From positions 1-34,375 of the forward strand of contig CACYQN010000026.1 of NCBI GenBank assembly GCA_902776565.1: DNA of 34,375 nt. Reading direction: 5' to 3'. Under the pieces are notes generated by a model. That model was not told the origin of the DNA. It did no database searches and was given only the letters and a program-made list of their open reading frames with translations. The translations under genes were made by a program, and so were the position numbers. Source of the stretch: an uncultured Bacteroidia bacterium. Its GTDB lineage: Bacteria > Bacteroidota > Bacteroidia > Bacteroidales > ML635J-15. Positions 1 through 5,682 of the stretch are shown here, one piece after another; within the stretch, counting starts at the first letter, position 1, and every line of letters starts with the position of its first letter.

Positions 1-407
1 AAATAAGCCCATCCTTTGTTTCCAATGTTTAGAATGTTCCCTCCATTTAGGAAAGTGCTAGTTCCGTTGAATTGTAATGCTGGCTGTCCGTTAAGTGCAA
101 TTTCGTTGATAGTAGGTCTTGCAGATTCGTCTGTTTGTTGTATTATATAATTGTTTGGGCTTAAATCATACCATCTAGAAACCTTCCCATCTGTAAGTTC
201 TACGCTGTCGGCACGGAGCCAAAGCTGGAGATGGTCGGTGGGGAAGGGAGTTTCTTGGGCGTGAGTTGAAAGTTGAAAGTTGAAAGTTGAAAGAATGGTT
301 AGGAGGAGAAGTTGAAAGTTGTGCTTCGACAAGCTCAGCAACCGGAGAGTTGAAAGTTGAGAGAAGAAAGACCTCAATGGTTTTGTATGTTGGATATTAG
401 TTTCCAT
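1..407 (-). CDS. Secreted LamG/concanavalin-like domain protein, 5' part only
   Basis: The frame is open from an ATG at 407 down to base 1 (135 codons) and runs off the window edge, so the C-terminus is missing. Residues 1-51 look like a long signal peptide with a hydrophobic core (LLLLTIL around residues 33-39) and a likely cleavage after STHAQ near residue 51. Residues 58-135 (LQLWLRADSVELTDGKVSRW, then YDLSPNN, RPTI, ALNGQPALQFNG) match the start of the LamG/concanavalin-type domains found on large secreted Bacteroidota proteins. The mature role is probably binding or display at the cell surface, but the rest of the protein would decide. Most of the signal peptide is encoded by the dispersed repeat seen elsewhere as non-coding DNA. 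It lies downstream of the DUF6266 pair but is separated from it by a strong terminator, so it probably has its own promoter in 408-595. Confidence 0.72.
   Translation of the reverse strand, partial: METNIQHTKPLRSFFSQLSTLRLLSLSKHNFQLLLLTILSTFNFQLSTHAQETPFPTDHLQLWLRADSVELTDGKVSRWYDLSPNNYIIQQTDESARPTINEIALNGQPALQFNGTSTFLNGGNILNIGNKGWAY
265..362. repeat. Dispersed repeat (GTTGAAA tracts plus TTCGACAAGCTCAGCAACCG) inside a coding region
   Basis: GTTGAAA is tandemly repeated at 265-293. It is followed at 321-345 by a CTTCGACAAGCTCAGCAACCG element and at 346-362 by another GTTGAAAGTTGA stretch. The same modules recur outside genes at 2603-2712 and 3531-3742. Here the minus strand is translated as FQLST-like repeats forming the signal peptide of the LamG-like protein. 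Confidence 0.8.
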
Positions 408-595
408 AATTGATGCGATTGTTAAATAAAAAGGCAAATATAATAAATATAAGTATATGGTGGAGGATGAGTGTAGATTTTTTTTGATTTGGATGAAATA
501 ACGAAATAGGAGACATAGCGACATTGTGTTTGTTGTAGGGGAATTTTTTGTATAAAGTGCTTACGAAGTAACGGTTTTACGGATTAACGGGAGCT

Positions 596-621
596 AAAAA
601 AAAGGCGGATTTGCATCCGCC
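596..621 (-). terminator. Rho-independent terminator after the DUF6266 pair
   Basis: Read on the minus strand, GGCGGAT, a four-base loop and ATCCGCC form a perfect 7-bp GC-rich stem (604-621), followed directly by eight T (596-603). It lies 9 bases after the stop codon at 630 and should end the transcript of the two DUF6266 genes before the LamG-like gene. Confidence 0.88.
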
Positions 622-629
622 TCGTCAAA

Positions 630-1316
630 TTAGATGGTTTTCTGTGCTCGGAACTTGATGACATTCTTGGCAGGAATCTTAATTGTTTCACTTGGCTTTT
701 GCGGGTTGTGTCCTGTGCCAGCATAAGCATAGAAGGAGTCGCCCTCGGTGAAAGACCTAATCAATCCGATGAATACATGAAGTTCTTCATCCTCCCTCTT
801 TGCATTGAGATAGTCAATTATAACATCGTCAATGTCTCCGTTTGCTGACTTTTTGACTATAACAACTGCAACCATATCGTCATCGAACGATGTTTCTTCG
901 TCGGCATCATTCACCCATGTCAACTTGAGCGATAAGTCGGTTTCGCTCATGTCGAAGGTTACTCGAAGGTCTGTTAGTTCCTTCCTGGAAAATTTGCCAA
1001 AAGTGAGTTTCTCGAAGTCAATTTCATCATCCACAATGGCTGTGTCATAATTTTCATGAACCGCAGCATTGAATGCCGATTGCTTTTTGGTATTGCTCCA
1101 AGTGGACAATTTAGCTATCGGATTGGCCTTTGCCATAATGGAAGCAATAGTCTTGAAATTGGACCTAACAGTTACCTGTGCTTTTGTTTTAGGGTTTGCT
1201 ACCGATGCTGCCAATGAACGCATGTAATCAATACCTTTCCATGCGCAACCTACGACGTTTCCGACCTTGCCGGAAAATCCGCCGAGGATTCCTTTCTTAA
1301 TTTTTCCCATATTCAT
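630..1316 (-). CDS. DUF6266 family protein (paralogue 2)
   Basis: A 228-residue protein of unknown function that I place in the Bacteroidota family DUF6266 from its N-terminus: MGKIKKGILGGFSGKVGNVV, then a WKGIDYMRSL block. The start could be the first Met (1316) or, by comparison with the paralogue at 1444-2082, the third residue (1310), where the conserved MGxIKxGILGGFSGKVG begins. It has no signal peptide or membrane segment. The C-terminal half is beta-rich and acidic (EDEE, DDDM), ending in KNVIKFRAQKTI. It is the second gene of a tandem pair separated by 127 bp and is followed by a strong terminator. The pair looks like an old duplication: N-termini are well conserved and C-termini widely diverged. 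No biochemical role is known to me. Confidence 0.85.
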   Translation of the reverse strand: MNMGKIKKGILGGFSGKVGNVVGCAWKGIDYMRSLAASVANPKTKAQVTVRSNFKTIASIMAKANPIAKLSTWSNTKKQSAFNAAVHENYDTAIVDDEIDFEKLTFGKFSRKELTDLRVTFDMSETDLSLKLTWVNDADEETSFDDDMVAVVIVKKSANGDIDDVIIDYLNAKREDEELHVFIGLIRSFTEGDSFYAYAGTGHNPQKPSETIKIPAKNVIKFRAQKTI

Positions 1317-1373
1317 TGAGTTTTAAAATGTTAAATACTATGTCTGTTACCTCTGTTACCGTTGTGGCATAAG

Positions 1374-1413
1374 GGCTGTTACTAGATACTTCGCATCCCT
1401 TGTTTTTGAAATT
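1374..1413 (-). promoter_or_regulatory. Conserved leader element upstream of DUF6266 paralogue 2
   Basis: On the plus strand this reads GGCTGTTACT, 5 bases, CTTCGCA, then CTTGTTTTTGAAATTA. The same order of blocks occurs at 2141-2178, upstream of the other DUF6266 gene, with a 3-base indel. Surrounding intergenic sequence is not similar, so the element appears selected or recently copied. Its role (5' UTR structure, operator or translation signal) is unknown. Confidence 0.5.
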
Positions 1414-1443
1414 AATATACATATTAGTAATTTTTTTTAAGTT

Positions 1444-2082
1444 TTAGCATGTAATTTCACCAAGATAGTCTGATTCTGCAACCAATTTGCCGTCATCAGA
1501 CATGAAGGAGATGTAGGCGACAATGGTGTCGCCTGTCCAGTTGCGGGGGTAAGAGAATGAGAGTGTAGCATCAGCACGTGTTGCATTGCCGATGTCGTAT
1601 TCGGCTTCGGCCTTGTCCTTGTTGTAGAGGAGGACCATTGCGAGGTCTGTTGCTTGTGCGTTGCCATTGCCACTGTTGTCGGTCCAGGTGCAAGTAGCCG
1701 TGCCAGATGATAGTGCCATAGTTGGAGCTTCAGCCTTCTTGAGTTGACCGATGGCAACTTTCAGTGCTGAGAAATCAATTGAATAGTTAGGAAACTCGCC
1801 AATAATGCAGTTGTTGTGCATCATGTATGATAGTCCAACATTGCCTGCGGTCTGCTTTGCCATGTAGTTCTTGTATCCATACCTTATATAAGGATTGATT
1901 TTGGACAAAAACTTTACAGAAAGAGCAAACTTTGCTCGTTGCATCTGCTGAGAGAGAGTGTTGGCGTTCTTTGGCTTAACAGCTATTCCTCTCATGTATG
2001 CAATACCTTTCCATGTGGCACCAACTACAGTGCCGACCTTGCCTGAGAATCCTCCTAATATACCCTGTTTGATGCTGCCCAT
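1444..2082 (-). CDS. DUF6266 family protein (paralogue 1)
   Basis: A 212-residue protein starting MGSIKQGILGGFSGKVGTVV followed by ATWKGIAYMRGI, the same N-terminal block as the neighbour at 630-1316. The ATG at 2082 is the only start consistent with that conserved block. Residues 1-110 carry the conserved region. The C-terminal half contains APTMALSSGTATCTWTDNSG and a beta-rich tail resembling a compact beta-sandwich, ending LGEITC. There is no signal peptide. It is the promoter-proximal gene of the pair, with no terminator before the second gene, so the two are probably co-transcribed. Function is unknown. Confidence 0.85.
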   Translation of the reverse strand: MGSIKQGILGGFSGKVGTVVGATWKGIAYMRGIAVKPKNANTLSQQMQRAKFALSVKFLSKINPYIRYGYKNYMAKQTAGNVGLSYMMHNNCIIGEFPNYSIDFSALKVAIGQLKKAEAPTMALSSGTATCTWTDNSGNGNAQATDLAMVLLYNKDKAEAEYDIGNATRADATLSFSYPRNWTGDTIVAYISFMSDDGKLVAESDYLGEITC

Positions 2083-2140
2083 GTTAAATCGGTGTTTAAT
2101 GAATTCAACTTATTGTTAATTACCACTCTGCTTGGTTGAA

Positions 2141-2178
2141 GGCTGTTACTGTCTTCGCAGCGCTTCGTTTTTAAATTA
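2141..2178 (-). promoter_or_regulatory. Conserved leader element upstream of DUF6266 paralogue 1
   Basis: On the plus strand it reads GGCTGTTACT, 2 bases, CTTCGCA, then CTTCGTTTTTAAATTA, matching the element at 1374-1413. It lies 59 bases before the start codon of paralogue 1; the other copy lies 58 bases before the start of paralogue 2, so position is conserved too. Confidence 0.5.
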
Positions 2179-2551
2179 TTGTATAACATTTTTCTTAGTT
2201 TTATTGCTTTGGCAGTTCATCTTTCAATGCAGGAATTTCCTTTTTGCTAGCGATGCATTTCAGGATGTACGACCTATGCAAAGTTTTACACTGCAAGTAT
2301 AATACTATTTTTGTAATATATTGATAACCAAATGTTTAATTTCCAAATTTAGCCGTAATTATCCATGTATAACCAGAACGAGCCGTATGATTCCAGATTC
2401 TTCCATGAAGATTTCCGTGATTTTCCACATTCTTCCGTGAGAAAATTGAAGAAAACATGGTTTTAGGGGTGATAGGAGAATAAAAAACGTCAGATTTTTT
2501 GATGAACGAAGATTTTTTGATTTGTTTTTAGTGTAGGAAAGTGTGGTTTTG

Positions 2552-2712
2552 TGAAGAGGGAGGAGGGAGGGAGGAGAGAGGGAGGAGAGAGGGAGGAGGT
2601 AAGAGTTGAAAGTTGAGAGTTGTCCTTCGGCTACGCTCAGGAACCGTCCTTCGGCTACGCTCAACCATGCTTCGACAGGCTCAGCAAACGGCATTCGACA
2701 AGTTCAGGAACC
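2552..2712. repeat. Purine-rich tract and dispersed TTCG...GCTCAG repeats in a gene-free stretch
   Basis: The stretch 2083-2804 holds no convincing gene. Bases 2552-2604 are almost pure G/A (GGAGGGAGG and GGAGAGAG runs). Bases 2603-2712 hold a TTGAAAGTTGAGAGTTG module followed by four variants of a roughly 20-bp element: CCTTCGGCTACGCTCAGGAA, CCTTCGGCTACGCTCAACC, CTTCGACAGGCTCAGCAAAC and CATTCGACAAGTTCAGGAAC. These belong to the family at 265-362 and 3531-3742. A long open frame across here on the minus strand is only repeat-derived. Confidence 0.75.
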
Positions 2713-2804
2713 ATAAGTTGTAAGGGATTGGGCGACGAATACGTCGCGCACGAATGACATTTTTTGTGAGATGATGTATGATAAATGTGTTTTTTATCGT
2801 TTGC

Positions 2805-3344
2805 CTACATTTTGCTGATGATTTCCTTTTTGGAGTAGAATGGTCGTTTGCCGAGAGAATAGCGTTTAAATCCTTTCTTTTTGACATAAGTCCTAATAGT
2901 ACGAGCAGTTACATTCAGCATTTTTGCGGCTTCTTCCTGAGTGATTAGGTCCTTGGGCAGTTCATCGCGCTTCAGGTCGCTTGATATTTCGATATTGTTT
3001 ATATTATCAGACGATGATACTTTGTCGTTACATGATTTTGAAGCATGCTCTTTTAAAATACCCGAATCATCGTCATTGATTGTCTCATATTTATGATTTT
3101 TGTTGTCGCCGGTCATGTTGTTATGAAAGCAACAGGTGTCGAGGTGGGATATAGAACAGAAGTTATTTTCATAGTTGTCTTCGAGGTTAGTTATGGTATC
3201 ATTTTCTGCCAGGCCGTCATTTTTTAAGGATGGTATTTTTATACATCCGGGAAGTATTTGGCTAATATCTATATCGGAAAGCCTAATTTCAGGTTCCATA
3301 AAATTGAGTGGACATATATGTTTGTCATCGTTAAAATTTTTCAT
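2805..3344 (-). CDS. Small DNA-binding protein with C-terminal helix-turn-helix
   Basis: A 179-residue protein. Residues about 130-179 (LITQEEAAKMLNVTARTIRT, then YVKKKGFKRYSLGKRPFYSKKEI) form a winged helix-turn-helix of the excisionase/MerR-like HTH_17 type, which usually binds DNA. The first 130 residues are rich in Asp, Asn and Ser, have no recognisable domain and are probably flexible; this is longer than the usual stand-alone HTH_17 protein. The start at 3344 is the first ATG of the frame, and a TATTTTTG box lies on the minus strand at 3366-3373. It is divergent from the polysaccharide locus across a 528-bp gap, so it could regulate that locus or be a leftover of a mobile element. Neither is shown by the sequence. 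Confidence 0.7.
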   Translation of the reverse strand: MKNFNDDKHICPLNFMEPEIRLSDIDISQILPGCIKIPSLKNDGLAENDTITNLEDNYENNFCSISHLDTCCFHNNMTGDNKNHKYETINDDDSGILKEHASKSCNDKVSSSDNINNIEISSDLKRDELPKDLITQEEAAKMLNVTARTIRTYVKKKGFKRYSLGKRPFYSKKEIISKM

Positions 3345-3503
3345 TTTATATAAAATTTAAAGTTTCAAAAATATAGCAAGTCTCATATTTGCTCTTGCTG
3401 TAAGATTGAGTTACATTTTGCAAAATTACACAATCATTTGTCTTCTATAAACGATGGTCTTGAATATTATATTAAAGTATTGATATGGTATATTAGTGGG
3501 CTG

Positions 3504-3517
3504 GTTGTATATACAAC
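3504..3517. promoter_or_regulatory. 14-bp perfect palindrome, possible operator
   Basis: GTTGTATATACAAC is a perfect palindrome in the gap between the divergent HTH gene (2805-3344) and the locus promoter at 3818. It could be a binding site for a dimeric regulator. The only support is symmetry and location. Confidence 0.25.
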
Positions 3518-3530
3518 TATAGATACAATT

Positions 3531-3742
3531 TGAAAGTTGAGAGTTGTCCTTCGGCTACGCTCAGGATACAGTTTAGGGGATGGAAATGGCGGGAGCAAGG
3601 AAGGAGCAATGAGGGAGCAAGGTGGTTGGGAGTCGAGAGTTGCCCTTCGACAGGTTTGGGGAAGCTATAGTTTGGAGTTAATAGTTGAAAGATGTGGGAC
3701 GAGAGTGAGAGACGTCCTTTACCCTTCGACTGACGCTCAGGG
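3531..3742. repeat. Dispersed TTCG...GCTCAG repeats in the gap before wzm
   Basis: The gap 3345-3872 has no gene. It contains a TGAAAGTTGAGAGTTG module followed by CCTTCGGCTACGCTCAGGAT (3531-3568), a GAGAGTTGCCCTTCGACAGG copy (3635-3654) and a CCCTTCGACTGACGCTCAGG copy (3722-3741). These are the same family as 265-362 and 2603-2712. The copies are imperfect, indicating age rather than recent tandem duplication. Confidence 0.7.
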
Positions 3743-3817
3743 CGCAGATTAGGGACGAAAACTTATTTTTTTTATGAAGAAAAACATGAGTTTTGTGGAT
3801 GTCCTTTCAAAAATATA

Positions 3818-3848
3818 TTGCAAATATTAAATGCTTTATTTACCTTTG
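3818..3848 (+). promoter_or_regulatory. Bacteroidota-type promoter of the polysaccharide locus
   Basis: TTG (3818-3820), 20 bp, then TACCTTTG (3841-3848) matches the TTG / TAnnTTTG consensus of the Bacteroidota primary sigma factor. Transcription should start a few bases later, leaving a leader of about 15-20 nt before the wzm ATG at 3873. No regulator of the UpxY type is encoded next to it. Confidence 0.75.
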
Positions 3849-3872
3849 CGGATTACATGAAATTGATTTAGA

Positions 3873-4712
3873 ATGGAAGAAAAATATACCGAAATAACGC
3901 CTAACAATAGGTTGCTTAACTTCAATTTTAAAGAGTTGTACGCTTACAAGGACTTGATTGCCATGTACGTCAAGCGCGACATCGTAACTATGTACAAACA
4001 GACTATCCTCGGTCCGCTGTGGTTCGTCATCCAGCCTATCCTTACCACAGTAATGTTCATGTTCGTGTTCGGAAATCTCGCAGGCATATCCACCGATGGC
4101 ATTCCTGGACCATTGTTCTATTTCTCTGGAATTATATTGTGGAACTATTTTGCGACATGCCTAAATGCCACGTCAAATACATTTAGGTCTAATCAGGGGG
4201 TTTTTGGCAAGGTTTACTTCCCTCGCCTGGTAGTTCCTATTTCAGTTACGATTTCAAATCTCGTGAAATTCTTCATTCAGTTTGGCATATTCCTTATTAT
4301 ATATATAGTGTATGCATTCAAGGGCGTGGGCGTTGCTCCAAACTGGTATGCATTTCTATTCCCCTTGCTGGTTGTGATGAGTGCAGGTCTTGCCTTGGGT
4401 TTCGGCATCATATTCTCGTCGATGACAACCAAATACCGCGACCTTACCTTCCTTCTGCAGTTCGGTGTTCAGCTGTGGATGTACGCTACGCCGGTAATCT
4501 ACCCTCTCAGCACTATGCCTGCCGACAAGCAGTGGATTTTCCAGCTGAATCCCATGACATCCATAATCGAGACCTTCAAGTATGGCGCTATAGGGCAGGG
4601 CACATTCTCGTGGCTGTGGCTGGCATATAGCTTCGGTTTTATGCTGCTGATGCTGTTTGTGGGAATAATGATATTCAACAAGGTGGAAAAGGATTTTATG
4701 GACACGGTTTAA
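3873..4712 (+). CDS. wzm: ABC-2 type permease for polysaccharide export (Wzm)
   Basis: A 279-residue inner-membrane protein of the ABC2_membrane/TagG family, the usual length for Wzm. It has a cytoplasmic N-terminus (KELYAYKDLIAMYVKRDI) with the typical amphipathic helix, then the signature ILGPLWFVIQPILTTVMFMF and about six hydrophobic segments, including GIILWNYFATC and LLVVMSAGLALGFGIIFSSM. The motif YRDLTFLLQFGVQLWMYATP with VIYP is characteristic. With Wzt it would form the channel that moves a finished, lipid-linked polysaccharide across the inner membrane. It is the first gene after the locus promoter at 3818-3848. Its ATPase partner lies 4.46 kb downstream at 9176, separated by an island of toxin-antitoxin genes, although the two are normally adjacent. 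The assignment is firm at family level; O-antigen versus capsule cannot be decided here. Confidence 0.93.
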   Translation: MEEKYTEITPNNRLLNFNFKELYAYKDLIAMYVKRDIVTMYKQTILGPLWFVIQPILTTVMFMFVFGNLAGISTDGIPGPLFYFSGIILWNYFATCLNATSNTFRSNQGVFGKVYFPRLVVPISVTISNLVKFFIQFGIFLIIYIVYAFKGVGVAPNWYAFLFPLLVVMSAGLALGFGIIFSSMTTKYRDLTFLLQFGVQLWMYATPVIYPLSTMPADKQWIFQLNPMTSIIETFKYGAIGQGTFSWLWLAYSFGFMLLMLFVGIMIFNKVEKDFMDTV

Positions 4713-4772
4713 CAATTAACAATGGACAATTAACAATGGATAATTGACAATGGATAATTGACAATGAATAAT
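4710..4772. repeat. Simple repeat of ACAATGGATAATTG type, left end of the wzm-wzt island
   Basis: Starting on the wzm stop codon, the sequence runs through about five variants of ACAATTAACAATGG and GATAATTGACAATG. The same repeat in inverted orientation (TCCATTGTC, ATTATCCATT) lies at 7278-7322 and again at 9119-9165 just before wzt. The 4710 and 9119 copies thus form imperfect inverted ends around the whole insert between wzm and wzt. Confidence 0.75.
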
Positions 4773-4792
4773 TAAAATAATAATGAAAATCT

Positions 4793-4817
4793 GTAGAGTC
4801 GTTGCTAGCAACGACTA
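4793..4817. repeat. REP-like palindrome, copy 1 (GTCGTTGCTAGCAACGAC)
   Basis: GTAGA leads into a perfect 18-bp palindrome at 4798-4815. Related copies lie at 5039-5062 and 5080-5103. The form (GTAGAG, palindrome, CTA) resembles small dispersed palindromic repeats of Bacteroidota. Confidence 0.7.
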
Positions 4818-4869
4818 ATTAGAGCAACGACTAATTAGTTAGAATAGAAGGGTTAAAAGTCAAATCATT

Positions 4870-5083
4870 ATGACTAAGGACGAACTGATAGCAAAACTGA
4901 AAGACATTGAGTGGGATGATCCGTATGCCGGAGCAAGAAAACATTTGGGAATACTATAATGTTCTGATTCAGCGGTTGAGATTGCATGTTGATGCTCCAT
5001 TCACGGCTGGTCCCGACAAGGGCGGTCATTGGAATGTTGTAGAGCCGTTGCGTGCAACGACCAACAATATCCAGAACCCGTAG
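4870..5083 (+). pseudogene. Remnant of an AlbA_2/ATP-binding-type gene
   Basis: An ATG at 4870 opens MTKDELIAKLKDIEWDD, which matches the usual N-terminus of AlbA_2-type ATP-binding proteins, but the frame stops after about 29 codons at 4959. A one-base shift opens a second frame (from 4925) containing ENIWEYYNVLIQRLRLHVDA and then PFTAGPDKGGHWNV. The GPDKGGxW ending is the same as the C-terminal end of the intact AlbA_2 protein at 13954-15687 (GPDKGGYWKV). The simplest reading is a gene that lost its middle, with only its two ends left. The last codons run into the palindromic repeat at 5039, which appears to have landed right after GGHWNV. Intact genes of this type are around 400-580 codons. 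Confidence 0.5.
5039..5062. repeat. REP-like palindrome, copy 2
   Basis: GTAGAGCCGTTGCGTGCAAC followed by GACC: the same unit as copy 1 with an imperfect centre (CGTTGC, GT, GCAACG). It interrupts the end of the AlbA_2-like remnant. Confidence 0.65.
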
Positions 5084-5103
5084 AGTCGTTGCGAGCAACG
5101 ACT
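5080..5103. repeat. REP-like palindrome, copy 3
   Basis: GTAGAGTCGTTGCGAGCAAC followed by GACT: third copy of the unit, only 17 bp from copy 2 and in the same orientation. A half copy (AGCAACGACAG) follows at about 5111. Confidence 0.65.
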
Positions 5104-5165
5104 AATAAACAAGCAACGACAGATAATAAATGGTTGCGTTTCGGACAAATAGAACGTAATAATTA

Positions 5166-5225
5166 AATGATTTATACAATAAATATCGGTAACCCAGTAG
5201 CGACGCAATGCATTGCGTCGATGTT
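5166..5225 (+). repeat. 60-bp direct repeat, left copy flanking hipBA
   Basis: Sixty bases starting AATGATTTATACAATAAATA and ending in GATGTT recur at 7207-7266 with one mismatch. The copy holds the perfect palindrome CGACGCAATGCATTGCGTCG at 5201-5220. The two copies bracket the hipBA operon and its promoter. Confidence 0.92.
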
Positions 5226-5305
5226 TACACATGCATATAAACGCCTCCGAATTACATCTAAAGAAATTTATATAACAGAAAATTTATTATCCTTTAAATG
5301 TAATA

Positions 5306-5337
5306 TTTGTATTTATTGGAAAATTTATTTACCTTTG
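5306..5337 (+). promoter_or_regulatory. Promoter of hipBA
   Basis: TTTG (5306-5309), 20 bp, TACCTTTG (5330-5337): an excellent match to the Bacteroidota consensus, 24 bp before the hipB start. TTGTTTAGACAA, an inverted repeat just before the ATG (about 5349-5360), could be a HipB operator, since HipB antitoxins repress their own operon. Confidence 0.72.
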
Positions 5338-5361
5338 TGGCGTTTTATTGTTTAGACAATA

Positions 5362-5682
5362 ATGATAGATGCTGATAACATATTGGGAATGTCGAATGCG
5401 GAGATAGTGCAGTCGTTAGGTGAACAATTTAGAGACTATCGTCTGAATGCAAATTTGACACAGCAGGAAGTGGCGGAAAAGGTTGGCGTCAGCCTGATAA
5501 CAATCCGTAACTTTGAGACAGGCAAGGCAAAGAATATTACGCTTGGCAATTTGTTGTCACTGTTGCGGATTGTGGGTCGGTTGGAGTCGATAAATGAATT
5601 GTTCCCTCCAATACCGCTTTCGCCCTATATGATGTCTAAGCTTAACGCAAAGAAACCGAAACGTGTACGCCATGCAAAATAA
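5362..5682 (+). CDS. hipB: HipB-type antitoxin, XRE helix-turn-helix
   Basis: A 106-residue DNA-binding protein. Residues about 16-72 (SLGEQFRDYRLNANLTQQEV, then AEKVGVSLITIRNFETGKAK) form a classic XRE/Cro-type helix-turn-helix. In the HipBA family such proteins bind operator DNA and the HipA kinase, repressing the operon and blocking the toxin. The C-terminal tail is basic (NAKKPKRVRHAK). The gene immediately precedes and overlaps hipA, the standard operon order, and has its own promoter at 5306-5337. It belongs to the insert between wzm and wzt, not to the sugar pathway. The assignment rests on HTH plus neighbour. Confidence 0.88.
   Translation: MIDADNILGMSNAEIVQSLGEQFRDYRLNANLTQQEVAEKVGVSLITIRNFETGKAKNITLGNLLSLLRIVGRLESINELFPPIPLSPYMMSKLNAKKPKRVRHAK

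Noticed and set aside
2359..2694. 111-codon open frame on the minus strand
   Set aside because: It consists of the dispersed repeats and a purine-rich tract read in one frame, with no domain and no conserved start; treated as non-coding.
3537..3752. 71-codon open frame on the plus strand before wzm
   Set aside because: Translation of the repeat cluster only, Gly/Arg/Ser-rich with no family resemblance.
3345..3872. Invertible promoter as in Bacteroides capsule loci
   Set aside because: The promoter at 3818 is not flanked by a recognisable inverted repeat pair and no invertase gene is present in the window.
4710..4772. Possible CRISPR array or insertion sequence end
   Set aside because: Repeat units are short, degenerate and unspaced, and no cas gene or transposase is encoded anywhere in the window.
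5167..5355. 62-codon open frame starting in the 60-bp repeat, with a matching start at 7208
   Set aside because: Both begin in the direct repeat and diverge at once into AT-rich sequence; the reading frame is a by-product of the repeat.
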